This document shows, piece after piece, positions 10,256-19,246 of a DNA stretch of 39,039 nucleotides. The stretch spans positions 1 through 39,039 of the forward strand of contig CAJXKJ010000027.1 in the NCBI GenBank assembly GCA_913055605.1, given 5' to 3'. The notes under the pieces are model-generated. The model did not search any database. It saw nothing but the letters and a program-made list of their open reading frames with translations, and was not told the origin of the DNA. This DNA is from an uncultured Euryhalocaulis sp. (GTDB lineage Bacteria; Pseudomonadota; Alphaproteobacteria; Caulobacterales; Maricaulaceae). A program made the translations under genes and the position numbers. The first letter of the stretch is position 1. Each line of letters starts with the position of its first letter.

Positions 10256-10822
10256 ATGTTTGATAGCGCATTTGAAAAAATTGTGGCGCTCGCTGGCGCC
10301 ATTGGGACACTCACCTTCGGCACCATTGCGTTTTTGGATGATACAGATAATCGAAATCTGGCTGCCAATCAGCAGACCAGTGATCGCGTAAAAACCGGAA
10401 TGGATGCTTTGCAAGTCGCGCTCGATGGTGTGCGCACAGCGATAGAGCAACTTGATCCGGAGGACACCGATAGCGATCAAATTCGCCAAGCCGCTACGCA
10501 ACTCGTAGAATTATCAACGGATGTTATCCAATCTGGCGGGCAAGCATCTGGGGAAAGCCCAGTCTACATAATGACAGATGGTTTTTTTGAGATTCACGAA
10601 GGCGAAGGAGAGATCATAAATGTGCAGGGAAAAACTATCGCCCTCGGGATAACGAACGCTATGCCTTCCAGCTCATCACCAATTATCGACGGCGTCAGAC
10701 TTGACCGCCAGTACTACCCAATACGAGTTGATCTAGAAGGCATTCCGGGCTGCGACCTTCTTATAAAGCGCGATGAAGAACAATCATACAGAACCGTATT
10801 GGCGATGATTTCTTGCGACTGA
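10256..10822 (+). CDS. Orphan protein with N-terminal membrane anchor
   Basis: I do not recognise this 188-residue protein. Residues 6-27 form one hydrophobic segment, likely an uncleaved membrane anchor. An acidic helical region (about 35-95) contains SDRVKTGMDALQVALDGVR and may form a coiled coil. The C-terminal half (about 100-188) is predicted beta-rich and ends LLIKRDEEQSYRTVLAMISC. A GAGG ribosome site lies seven bases before the ATG. The codons are much richer in A and T than the neighbours on both sides, and the gene is inserted against the strand of guaB and rlmE. Both points suggest horizontal acquisition. It ends 13 bases from the rlmE stop, leaving little room for a terminator. 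Confidence 0.8.
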   Translation: MFDSAFEKIVALAGAIGTLTFGTIAFLDDTDNRNLAANQQTSDRVKTGMDALQVALDGVRTAIEQLDPEDTDSDQIRQAATQLVELSTDVIQSGGQASGESPVYIMTDGFFEIHEGEGEIINVQGKTIALGITNAMPSSSSPIIDGVRLDRQYYPIRVDLEGIPGCDLLIKRDEEQSYRTVLAMISCD

Positions 10823-10835
10823 TTACAACGCGAGA

Positions 10836-11552
10836 CTATCCCTGCCCGCCCCGGAATCCCGTGGCGACCAGATAGATTTCCTTGGATTCCGGGCGGCTGG
10901 CGGCGGGTTTTGCGTGTTTCACGCTGTCGAACGCCTTTTTCAGCCGCTCCAGCAGCCCCGATTCGAGGCCGCCCTGGAACACCTTGGCGACGAAGGCGCC
11001 GCCGGGGCTGAGCGTCTCCACCGCGAACTCGGCGGCGGCCTCCACCAGCGCGCCGGTGCGGATCTGGTCGGTCGGGCGGTGGCCGGTCGTGGGCGCGGCC
11101 ATGTCGGACAGCACCACGTCCACCGCGCCGCCGGCGGCGGCCTTCACCCGGTCCGGCGCGTCCGGATCGGTGAAGTCCAGCAGCAGCATGTCGGCGCCCG
11201 GGATCGGCTCGACCTCCAGATAGTCCACGCCCACGACCTGGGACGCGCCGCGCTCGAACGCGATCTGGACCCAGCCGCCGGGCGCGGCGCCCAGATCGAC
11301 CACGCGGGCGCCGGGCTTCAGGAAGCGGAATTTGTCGTCCAGCTCCGCCAGCTTGAACGCGGCGCGGGAGCGGTAGCCGCGCGCCTTCGCCTTTTCGACA
11401 TAAGGGTCGTTCAGCTGGCGCTGCAGCCAGAGCGTGGAGGACAGCTTGCGGCCCTTGGCGCTCTTCACCCGTTTGGACAGGCCGCGCGCGTCCCCACCCG
11501 ATTTGACCGGGCCGGAGCGGCGGCGGCGGCGTTCGCCGTCGTCCTCGCTCAT
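10836..11552 (-). CDS. rlmE: 23S rRNA 2'-O-methyltransferase RlmE
   Basis: The product (FtsJ/RrmJ) methylates the ribose of U2552 in the 50S A-site, a late step in large-subunit assembly. The 238 residues show the SAM site DLGAAPGGW (86-94) and the catalytic tetrad Lys67, Asp150 (SDMAAP), Lys190 (AKVFQG) and Glu222 (SRPESKE), which match the K-D-K-E of the E. coli enzyme. The N-terminus has an extra Arg-rich stretch (residues 8-12) about 30 residues longer than in E. coli. It follows the phosphatase gene by ten bases and is probably co-transcribed with it. Confidence 0.95.
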   Translation of the reverse strand: MSEDDGERRRRRSGPVKSGGDARGLSKRVKSAKGRKLSSTLWLQRQLNDPYVEKAKARGYRSRAAFKLAELDDKFRFLKPGARVVDLGAAPGGWVQIAFERGASQVVGVDYLEVEPIPGADMLLLDFTDPDAPDRVKAAAGGAVDVVLSDMAAPTTGHRPTDQIRTGALVEAAAEFAVETLSPGGAFVAKVFQGGLESGLLERLKKAFDSVKHAKPAASRPESKEIYLVATGFRGGQG

Positions 11553-11562
11553 TGGTCTTCGC

Positions 11563-12684
11563 TCATTGCGGCGTCCCCGTCTTGGCGCGGCCGCGTCCGC
11601 GCCGCCGCCGGCGCTTGCGCCGCCGCGGCCGGAACCGGCCCATCAGGCCATAGAGCACGCCCTCGCGCAGGCCGCGGTCGGCCACGCGCAGGCGCGGGGC
11701 GGGCCAGTCGTCCATCACCGCCTCGAAGATCGCGCAGCCGGCCAGGACGAGGTCCGCGCGCTCCGGCCCGATGGAGGGCTCTTTCGCCCTGCCGGCGACA
11801 TCCATCTCCCGCAGGCGGCGGACGGCGGCGCGCGCCTCCTCCGCCGTCAGCCAGGAGCCGTCGACATGACGCCGGTCGTAGCGCGGCAGGCGCATATGCA
11901 CGCCGGCGATGCTGGTGACCGTGCCGGAGGTGCCGATGATCTGGCCGCGCCCGGCGGCGAACGCCTCCGCGAATTTGGCGGGAGCGGCGATGGGGCGCAG
12001 CGTCTCGCGCGCGGCGGCCTTCATCGCCTCGTACCAGTCTTCGCGCGGCTGGGTTTCGGGGAAGCGCTCGGCCAGCGTGACCACGCCGACCGGGGCGGAG
12101 CCCCAGGCGCGGATCGGCGGCGGGGCGTGGCGGCTCTGCTGGCGGCGGCGAAGCTCCGCCACGTCGACCCAGGACAGCTCCGTCGAGCCGCCGCCGATGT
12201 CCACGACCAGGCAGACGTCCATGTCCTGATCGATCAGGTTGACGCAGCCCAGGACCGACAGGCGCGCCTCCTCCCGCGGGGAGATCAGGTCGAAGCGCAG
12301 GCCGGTTTCGGACTTCACCCGCTCCAGGAAATCGGAGCCGTTGCTGGCGGTGCGGCAGGCCTGGGTGGCGATGCAGCGGAATTCCTGCACGCCGCGGCGC
12401 TCCAGCTTTTGCCGGCAGACCTTCAGCGCCTCGCTGGCGCGGGACATGGCGGATTCGGACAGCGCGCCGCTGGCGGCCAGCCCCTCGCCCAGGCGCACGA
12501 CGGAGGAATAGGCGTCCACCACGCGAAAGCCATGGCGGGTCGGCCGCGCGACCAGCAGCCGGCAATTATTGGTGCCCAGATCGATCGCGCCGTACAGGCT
12601 GCGGTCTTCGCCCGCACGCCCTTCCCGCCGCGACCGCCCGCCCTCGGATGGCGGGTTCGCCCGGTCGGCCATGTCGTCTTCCAT
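11563..12684 (-). CDS. Ppx/GppA family phosphatase
   Basis: Members hydrolyse inorganic polyphosphate or convert pppGpp to ppGpp, and sit in the ASKHA (actin-like ATPase) fold. The 373-residue protein shows the phosphate-1 loop [14 protein letters not shown] (about 33-46), [13 protein letters not shown], and the later [11 protein letters not shown] adenosine/phosphate-2 motif. It lacks the C-terminal HD-like domain of the longer Ppx enzymes, as is common for the alphaproteobacterial genes next to rlmE. The last 22 residues are a very basic tail ([15 protein letters not shown]), which could bind polyphosphate or RNA. Polyphosphatase versus pppGpp phosphatase activity cannot be decided here. 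Confidence 0.9.
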   Translation of the reverse strand: MEDDMADRANPPSEGGRSRREGRAGEDRSLYGAIDLGTNNCRLLVARPTRHGFRVVDAYSSVVRLGEGLAASGALSESAMSRASEALKVCRQKLERRGVQEFRCIATQACRTASNGSDFLERVKSETGLRFDLISPREEARLSVLGCVNLIDQDMDVCLVVDIGGGSTELSWVDVAELRRRQQSRHAPPPIRAWGSAPVGVVTLAERFPETQPREDWYEAMKAAARETLRPIAAPAKFAEAFAAGRGQIIGTSGTVTSIAGVHMRLPRYDRRHVDGSWLTAEEARAAVRRLREMDVAGRAKEPSIGPERADLVLAGCAIFEAVMDDWPAPRLRVADRGLREGVLYGLMGRFRPRRRKRRRRRGRGRAKTGTPQ

Positions 12685-12807
12685 CGTTCGCGCGCCACGG
12701 TCGCCTGCCCTGCATGGCCCCCGAAACGCTGGGGCTGGGCCGCGCCGGCGCGGCGCGCGCGTTCAGCTTCCCCGCGACCTTACGCCCTGTCCGGGAACAG
12801 GCCAACT

Positions 12808-12835
12808 CTTGCACAGACACTGTGAGCCGTTATCT
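12808..12835 (+). promoter_or_regulatory. Candidate heat-shock (RpoH-type) promoter of hspQ
   Basis: CTTG, 17 bases, then GTTATCT closely matches the alphaproteobacterial sigma-32 pattern CTTG-N17/18-CYTATNT (one mismatch in the -10). It lies directly upstream of hspQ, a heat-shock gene. The predicted start of transcription falls at about 12842, so the message would have almost no leader. Confidence 0.5.
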
Positions 12836-12843
12836 GATGAGGC

Positions 12844-13173
12844 ATGGACATGCGGGCGGCAAAATTCGGGATCGGGCAGCTGGTGCGCCACCGGCTGTTC
12901 CCCTTCCGCGGCGTGATTTTCGACGTCGATCCGGAATTCGCGAACACCGAGGAATGGTGGCTGGCGATCCCGGAGGACGTGCGCCCACCCAAGGACCAGC
13001 CTTTCTATCGCCTCTTGGCGGAGAACGACGACAGCACCTACGAGGCCTATGTGTCGGAGCAGAACCTGCTGCCCGATCCGGACGGCGGGCCGGTGCGCCA
13101 TCCCCATGTGGACGACATGCTGGGTCCGTTCATGGGCGACCGCTATGAGCGGCGCGCCGGGGTTTCGAACTAG
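12844..13173 (+). CDS. hspQ: Heat-shock protein HspQ
   Basis: The 109-residue protein matches HspQ/YccV, a small beta-barrel-like protein. In E. coli it binds hemimethylated DNA and acts as a specificity enhancer and substrate of the Lon protease. Recognisable pieces are KFGIGQLVRHRLFPFRGV near the start, PFYRLLAENDD, and YVSEQNLLPD. Two in-frame ATGs compete (12844 and 12850). The TGAGG at 12838 fits the second as a ribosome site, but the predicted promoter would make the first nearly leaderless. It is divergent from the Ppx/GppA gene. Confidence 0.92.
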   Translation: MDMRAAKFGIGQLVRHRLFPFRGVIFDVDPEFANTEEWWLAIPEDVRPPKDQPFYRLLAENDDSTYEAYVSEQNLLPDPDGGPVRHPHVDDMLGPFMGDRYERRAGVSN

Positions 13174-13177
13174 GCCC

Positions 13178-13194
13178 CGCCCCTCTGAGGGGCG
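13178..13194 (+). terminator. Terminator-like hairpin after hspQ
   Basis: CGCCCCT, CTG, AGGGGCG form a perfect 7-bp stem four bases after the hspQ stop codon. No T-run follows, so it is an imperfect intrinsic terminator at best and may only stabilise the 3' end of the message. Confidence 0.4.
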
Positions 13195-13274
13195 AAAGGC
13201 GCCCGCGGCGGTTCGCGCCGGGCCCGCGAGGCGCTAAGGATAGAACGCCCCAAGCGTTTCAACAGGATACTCCC

Positions 13275-15053
13275 CTGCCCTCCGTCCCGGTTCGCCGTGT
13301 TCCGCTTCTGTGTCTGGGCGCGATGGCTTTCGCCGCCGCGGCGCCGGCGCGCGCCGACGTGACGGTGGAAGGGGTGGAGGACGAGGCGCTGATGGAGCGC
13401 ATCGGCGCGGTCCTGCCCAGCGAGGACGCGCCGGAGAACCGCACCCAGGCCCTGCGCCAGGCGCGCGACGCGGCCGGGCGGATCGAAGCGCTGCTGCGCT
13501 CCCAGGGCTATTACGGCGCGGACATCCAGCCGCGCGCGGTGGGCGACGAAGAGGGCGAGGATTTCACCCCGCAGGTGACGGTCGATCCCGGCCCGCGCTT
13601 CACAGTGCGGCTGCTGGAATACGACGTCGCGGGCGGGGGCGAGGCGGACGCGGCGGTGGAGCCGCCGCCGCTGGAAGACCCGATCATCGCGGTGGGCGAC
13701 CCGCTGGTCGCCGACAATGTGCTGGCCGAGGAAGCCGCCGCCGTGGCGCGCCTGCGCCTTGGCGGCTATCCGGACGCTGCGCCGCAGCCCCGGCGCGTGG
13801 TCGTGGACCACGCCGGCGCGGACGCCAGCGTCACCTATAATATCGACCCCGGCCGGCCGGCGGTGTTCGGCGATCTGGTGATCGAGAGCGAGGACGCCGA
13901 GATCCGCCGCCCCTGGGCGGAGCGGCTGGTCCCCTTCGAGCCGGGCGAACCCTATACGCCGACCGACATGGAGACGCTGTCCACCCGGCTGTCCGGCACC
14001 GGGGCGTTCGACACGGTCAGCGTGCGCCTGGCCCCGTCCGAAGAGGGCGAGGGCCCGGAACGGCGCGACGTGATTGCGGAGATCGTCGAGGGCGACCGGC
14101 ACACGGTGGAGCTGGGCGGCGGCTATGGCACGTCCGAGGGCGTGCGGCTGGAAGGCGAATGGACGCGGCGCAACATGTTCGGCGGGGCCGAGGCGCTGAC
14201 CCTGTCGGCGGTGGCCGCCACGATGGAGCGCAGCGCGCGCGCCGAAATCCGCGCGCCGCATTTCTTCCGCCCGAACCGCACGGCCCGAACCTCCATCGAA
14301 GGAATCCAGGAAGAGACCGACGCCTATGACCGCATCGCGGCGATCTTCGCGGCGGGGGCCGAACAGCCGCTGAGCGATACGCTGACCGCGTCGCTGGGCG
14401 TGTTGCTGGAACAGTCGCAGGTGGAGGACTTCCAGACCGGCAAGCGGGATTTCAGCCTGGTCAGCTTTCCGGGCGAGCTGCGCTTCGACAATACGCGCGA
14501 CCTTCTGAACCCCCAGCGGGGCTTCCGCGCGGCGCTGCAGCTGGAGCCGGGCACGGCGACCGGGGATTCGGACCTCACCTTTGTGCGCACGGTGTTCAGC
14601 GTGTCGGCCTATCAGAAGATTCTGGACGGGCCGGAGCTGGTGATGGCCGAGCGCATCCGGGTCGGCGGCATCTATGGCGCCGCGGCGCCGGACCTGCCGG
14701 CGGACCGGCGCTTCTATGCCGGGGGCGGCGGGTCTGTGCGCGGCTACGCCTATCAGAGCCTGGGGCCGCAGGACGCGCTGGGCAATCCGACGGGCGGACG
14801 GTCGCTGCTGGAGATGAGCGTCGAGGCCCGGTTCAAGGTGACCGAGACCTGGGGCGGCGTGGTGTTCGCGGACGCCGGCACGGCGCGGCGCGGCGACATC
14901 CCGGACTTCGCGGATCTGCGCGTCGGGGCGGGCGTCGGCGTGCGCTATTACACCGCCTTCGGCCCGATCCGCGCCGATGTCGGCTTCCCGCTGGACAAGC
15001 GGACCGGCGACCGCGGTTATGAATTCTATCTCAGCATCGGACAGGCGTTTTGA
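13275..15053 (+). CDS. tamA: TamA, Omp85 family outer-membrane assembly factor
   Basis: TamA works with TamB in assembly of outer-membrane proteins and, in current models, lipid transport. POTRA-like domains fill about the first 250 residues (for example RIEALLRSQGYYGADIQP), and a 16-strand barrel of the bacterial surface antigen type follows, with RRFYAGGGGSVRGYAYQSLGP and the C-terminal YEFYLSIGQAF ending in Phe. An ATG at 13323 would leave a signal peptide with no basic n-region. The CTG at 13275, seven bases after AGGA, adds the missing PSVPVRRVPLLCLG segment and gives a normal Sec signal ending at ARA-D, so I place the start there (592 residues). The start is inferred. The gene overlaps tamB by four bases. 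Confidence 0.9.
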   Translation: MPSVPVRRVPLLCLGAMAFAAAAPARADVTVEGVEDEALMERIGAVLPSEDAPENRTQALRQARDAAGRIEALLRSQGYYGADIQPRAVGDEEGEDFTPQVTVDPGPRFTVRLLEYDVAGGGEADAAVEPPPLEDPIIAVGDPLVADNVLAEEAAAVARLRLGGYPDAAPQPRRVVVDHAGADASVTYNIDPGRPAVFGDLVIESEDAEIRRPWAERLVPFEPGEPYTPTDMETLSTRLSGTGAFDTVSVRLAPSEEGEGPERRDVIAEIVEGDRHTVELGGGYGTSEGVRLEGEWTRRNMFGGAEALTLSAVAATMERSARAEIRAPHFFRPNRTARTSIEGIQEETDAYDRIAAIFAAGAEQPLSDTLTASLGVLLEQSQVEDFQTGKRDFSLVSFPGELRFDNTRDLLNPQRGFRAALQLEPGTATGDSDLTFVRTVFSVSAYQKILDGPELVMAERIRVGGIYGAAAPDLPADRRFYAGGGGSVRGYAYQSLGPQDALGNPTGGRSLLEMSVEARFKVTETWGGVVFADAGTARRGDIPDFADLRVGAGVGVRYYTAFGPIRADVGFPLDKRTGDRGYEFYLSIGQAF

Positions 15054-18000
15054 GCGCGGACGCGCCGCCGCCCGCCCCGCGCAAGCGGCGGCGCTGGGGC
15101 CGGATCGCCCTGTGGTCGCTGCTGGGCGTGCTGGTGGCGATCGGCCTGCTGTCCTCCATGCTGCGCTGGGCGGCGTCCGGCGGGCTGGGCGCAAGCGTCC
15201 TGGCGTCGCGACTGAACGGGACGGCGCTGGGCGCGGCGGGCGAGCTGCGCCTGCGCGGGTTCGCGGGCGATTTGCTGGACGACCTGCACGCCGACCGGAT
15301 CGAGCTGATCGATGACGACGGGCCGTGGCTGACGCTGCTGGACGTGACGCTGGACTGGCAGCCGCGCGCCCTCTTCAACCGGACGGTCGAGATCCAGGAT
15401 TTGAACGCCGCGGAGATCATCGTGCGGCGCACGCCGCGTATCTCCGAACCGCGCCCCCCGCGCGAGGAGGGCGGCGACGGCGGCCTGCCGGTCTCCATCG
15501 TTCTGGACAGTCTGGGCGTCGGCGCGCTGACGCTGGGCGAGGAGCTGATCGGGCGGGAGGAAACCTTCGCCGTCGAGGCCAGCGCCGCGCTGCGCCAGAG
15601 CGGGTCCGGCGCGCTGCACCTGCAGGCGATCGAGGCCGAAAGCCGGGCCGACACGCTGACCGTCGACGGCCAGCTGGCGCCCGGGGGCGCGGTGAATCTG
15701 GAGGTGCAGGCGCGCAGCGAGGCCGGCGGCCTGATCGCGGAGCTGATCGGCGCGCCGCAGGGCAGCCCGGCCGCGCTGGACGTCGCCGCAGACGGAACGG
15801 CCGAGGGCGGCGACGGCCGCTTCACGCTGCGCTTCGCCGCGGACGAGGCGGCGTCCGGCGACGTGCAATGGGATACGCAAACGGTCACGCTGGATGCGCA
15901 GGTGGCCGCCGACCGCTGGCCGATGCTGAACGAGCTGACCGCGCGGGCGGGCGCGGCGGCGGATATCGATCTTACCGTGGAGAATTATCGCGGCGAGGCG
16001 CCGCAGATCGCGCTCAGCGTCGCGTCCGACCGGCTGGACGTTCAGGCGAACGGCGCCCTGCCCACCGGCGAGCGGCTGCGCACCGAGGGCCTGACCGTCG
16101 ACGCGCGGATCGCCGATCTGGGCGTATGGACGGGCGATGCGCTGCAGGCCGACAGCGTTCAGTTCAGCGGACAGGCCACGCGCGGCGATGACGGCTTCGT
16201 GCTGGACGGCACGCTGGCGGCGGAGGCGGTGGATGCCTTCACCATCACCGCCGACGCCCTGTCCGGCCCGGCGACGGTGCAGATCGGCGGCGGGGAAGTC
16301 GCGTTCGACGCCGATCTGGATGGCGCGGGCGCCGGCGGACAGAACGCGGTGGTCGGCCGGCTGGTCGGCGCGGCCCCGGCCCTGACCCTGAGCGGCGCCT
16401 ACGGGTTCGAGGACGGGGCGCTGGCGCTGGACGAATTGCTGGTGGAGGCCGGCGAGACCCGGATCGACGCCGAGGGGAATATCGCCCTGCGCGGACAGCG
16501 CGCCATGCGCCTGGCCGGCGCGGCGCGCAATGCGCCGCTGCAGGCCGTGCTGCCGAATTATCAAGGCGACATCACCGGCGATTTCGCCGTGACGCGGTCC
16601 GGCGCCGGGGCGCCGATGCAGGTCACCGCCGAAGGCACGGTGAGCGATATCGGCGGCGCGCCGCCGCAGTTCGCGGACGTGATCGGCGACGCGCTGGATT
16701 TCGACCTGGCCGCGCAGAATTCGAACGGCGTCTTCACCATCCGCCGCGGCGTGCTGGAGGGCCCGCGCCTGCGCGCCGGGGTCGAGGGCGATGTCTCCGA
16801 CGCCACCGGCTATGCGCTGGATTTCGAGGCGGCGATGCAAGGTCCCCTGCCTGTCGGACCGGCGGAGATCGCGGGCGAGGCGATGGCGCGCGGCGGCGTC
16901 ACCGGCCCGCTGGCGGCGCCGCAGATCGAGGCGCAGGTGTTCGCCGAGACGCTGAACCTGGCCGGGCGGCAATTCGACCGGCCGGTCCTGGACGTGCAGC
17001 TGACCGCCGGCGAGGGCCTGAGCGGACAGGCGCGCTTCACTGCGGACTCCGCCTTCGGCCCGGCGGAAGGCACGCTGAGCTTCGGCCGCGCGGACGGCGC
17101 GCTGACCGCGCCGGACCTGTCTCTTGACTGGGCCGACATCACCGCCAGCGGCGGGATGACCAGCCGCGCCGACGGCCTGCTGGAAGGGTCGGTGCATCTC
17201 AGCAAGGCGGGCGCGGAGAGTTCTCCATGGCCGGGCATGTTCGAGGGCGATCTGGAGCTGTCGGTCCGGGGCGGCGAGCAATATGTGCAGATGACGGCGC
17301 AGGGCGAAGGCGTCGCCTTCCCCGAGCGGGACATCTGGATCGACCATCTGAATCTGGAGGCGAGCGGACCGCTGGACCGGCTGGACTTCGCCGTCGCCGC
17401 CGACGGCGTGCTGCGCGGCGTGCCGGTGGATCTGGCCTCGCAGGGCGTATTCTCCGCCAGCGAGACGGGACGGCGGGCGGAGTTCGATCTGGACGTGATG
17501 GCCGGCCGCGTCCAGATCGCGTCCGCGGCGCCGCTGGCGCTGGATCTCGGACCCGGCGGCGAGCGGTCGCTGCGCGCGCGCCTGTCGGTGGACGAAGGCG
17601 GGCTGGAGGTCGAATACGACGACGGGCCGGACGGCGCGCTGGTCGTGATCCGGATCGAGGACGCGCCGGTGGCCGTGGTCGAGGCCGCGCGACCCGACCC
17701 GCGGCTGGACGGTGTGCTGAACGCCGACATGCGGCTGGACACGCGCGAGGGCGGGATGACCGGGTCGGTCAACGCCACGCTGACCGACGCGCGCTCCGTC
17801 GACGCGGAGCAGGAAAATATCGACATGGATCTGCGCGGCACGATCACGAACGGCGCCCTGCAGGCAACGCTGAACATGCGCGACGAAGGCGGGCTGTCGG
17901 CGCGGGCGACCGGCGCCCTGCCGCTGGCGCGGTCGGACGGCTTCCTGCCGGTGCGTATCGCGATGGACCAGCCGCTGTCCGGCCAGCTGGACGCCGACGG

Positions 18001-19243
18001 GCCGATCGACACGGTTTCCGGCCTGCTGCTGGGGGCCGAGCAGCGCCTGTCCGGCCAGGTGCGTCTGGCGGCCAGCCTGTCCGGCACGCCGGGCGATCCG
18101 CGCATCGAGGGCGAAGGCGGGCTGGACGAGGCGCGGTTCGACGACGCGGTCTCCGGCCTGGTGCTGGACGATCTGCTGCTGGCGCTCGATTTCTCCAACG
18201 ACCGGGTGCGGGTGACCGAACTCTCCGCAAACGACGGCGACGGCGGCGCGCTGAGCGGCAGCGGACAGGCGCAATCCTCCGGCGGTGAATGGAGCGGCGA
18301 GGTGGAAGCCGCGGTGCAGAGCTTCCGCGTGGTCAACCGCGCCGACGCGCAGGCGCAGGTCTCCGGCGAGCTGGCGGCGCTGGTCTCGCCCGACCGGCGC
18401 GCGGTGGAAGGCGCCCTGACCATCGAACAGGGCGAGTTCGCCCCGCCCCAGGCCGCCCCCGCCGGCGTGCGCACGATCGAGGTCGTGGAGATCAATGTGC
18501 CGGGCGCCGAGGAAGACGAGCGCGTGACCGGCGAGCGCGGCCCGCCCATCGAGCTGGACATCGACCTGTCCGCTCCGCGCCGCCTGTTCGTGCGGTCGAA
18601 CAATCTGGACGTGGAGCTGTCGGTCGACGCCCATATCGGCGGCACGGTGCGCGAGGTGGAGGTCACCGGCGAGGCCAATGTGGTGCGCGGCGACGCGGAT
18701 CTGGCCGGGCGGCGCTTTGTCTTCGACAGCGGGCGGGCGGTGTTCGACGGCGATCCGCTGGAGGCCGATCTGAATTTCACCGCGACGCGGGAGACCTCCG
18801 ACCTGACCGCCATCATCAATGTCACCGGAACGCCGCGCGAACCGCGCATCACGCTGGAGAGCCGCCCGCCGCTGCCGCAGGACGAGATTCTGGCGCAGGT
18901 CCTGTTCGGACGGTCGGCCACCGACCTGTCGGCGCTGGAGGCCGCGCAGCTGGCCAGCGCGCTGGCCAGCATGACCGGCGGCGGCGGGTTCGACGCGCTG
19001 GGCAGTCTGCGCTCGGGCCTGGGGCTGGACCGGCTGGCGGTCGGCCAGAGCAGCAGCGGCGACCCGACCGTCAGCGGCGGGCGCTATCTGACCGACGACG
19101 TCTATCTGGAGCTGTCCACCGGCACGCGCGGCGAAGCGGCGGCGCAGGTGGAATGGCAGGCGCTGAACGATTTCGCGATCATCTCGCGCTTCGGATCGAC
19201 CAACCAGACCTCGATCTCGGTCCGCTGGCGGAAATCGTATTAG
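15050..19243 (+). CDS. tamB: TamB, translocation and assembly module subunit
   Basis: TamB is a periplasm-spanning protein, anchored in the inner membrane, that partners TamA. The 1397-residue product has a basic N-terminus (APRKRRRWGR), one transmembrane helix at about 19-38, a very long beta-rich AsmA-like body forming the lipid-conducting groove, and a C-terminal DUF490 domain (about 1050-1397). That domain includes SPDRRAVEGALTIEQGEF and PPLPQDEILAQVLFGR and ends with ISVRWRKSY. Translation begins at a TTG that overlaps the tamA stop (TTGA), so expression is probably coupled to tamA. It converges with the DUF2259 gene, with only three bases between them. Confidence 0.95.
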   Translation: MSADAPPPAPRKRRRWGRIALWSLLGVLVAIGLLSSMLRWAASGGLGASVLASRLNGTALGAAGELRLRGFAGDLLDDLHADRIELIDDDGPWLTLLDVTLDWQPRALFNRTVEIQDLNAAEIIVRRTPRISEPRPPREEGGDGGLPVSIVLDSLGVGALTLGEELIGREETFAVEASAALRQSGSGALHLQAIEAESRADTLTVDGQLAPGGAVNLEVQARSEAGGLIAELIGAPQGSPAALDVAADGTAEGGDGRFTLRFAADEAASGDVQWDTQTVTLDAQVAADRWPMLNELTARAGAAADIDLTVENYRGEAPQIALSVASDRLDVQANGALPTGERLRTEGLTVDARIADLGVWTGDALQADSVQFSGQATRGDDGFVLDGTLAAEAVDAFTITADALSGPATVQIGGGEVAFDADLDGAGAGGQNAVVGRLVGAAPALTLSGAYGFEDGALALDELLVEAGETRIDAEGNIALRGQRAMRLAGAARNAPLQAVLPNYQGDITGDFAVTRSGAGAPMQVTAEGTVSDIGGAPPQFADVIGDALDFDLAAQNSNGVFTIRRGVLEGPRLRAGVEGDVSDATGYALDFEAAMQGPLPVGPAEIAGEAMARGGVTGPLAAPQIEAQVFAETLNLAGRQFDRPVLDVQLTAGEGLSGQARFTADSAFGPAEGTLSFGRADGALTAPDLSLDWADITASGGMTSRADGLLEGSVHLSKAGAESSPWPGMFEGDLELSVRGGEQYVQMTAQGEGVAFPERDIWIDHLNLEASGPLDRLDFAVAADGVLRGVPVDLASQGVFSASETGRRAEFDLDVMAGRVQIASAAPLALDLGPGGERSLRARLSVDEGGLEVEYDDGPDGALVVIRIEDAPVAVVEAARPDPRLDGVLNADMRLDTREGGMTGSVNATLTDARSVDAEQENIDMDLRGTITNGALQATLNMRDEGGLSARATGALPLARSDGFLPVRIAMDQPLSGQLDADGPIDTVSGLLLGAEQRLSGQVRLAASLSGTPGDPRIEGEGGLDEARFDDAVSGLVLDDLLLALDFSNDRVRVTELSANDGDGGALSGSGQAQSSGGEWSGEVEAAVQSFRVVNRADAQAQVSGELAALVSPDRRAVEGALTIEQGEFAPPQAAPAGVRTIEVVEINVPGAEEDERVTGERGPPIELDIDLSAPRRLFVRSNNLDVELSVDAHIGGTVREVEVTGEANVVRGDADLAGRRFVFDSGRAVFDGDPLEADLNFTATRETSDLTAIINVTGTPREPRITLESRPPLPQDEILAQVLFGRSATDLSALEAAQLASALASMTGGGGFDALGSLRSGLGLDRLAVGQSSSGDPTVSGGRYLTDDVYLELSTGTRGEAAAQVEWQALNDFAIISRFGSTNQTSISVRWRKSY

Positions 19244-19246
19244 GCC

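Noticed and set aside
15026-18634. 1202-codon minus-strand open frame opposite tamB
   Set aside because: TamB is supported by its TTG overlap, membrane helix and C-terminal domain; the antisense frame has no signal, domain or ribosome site.
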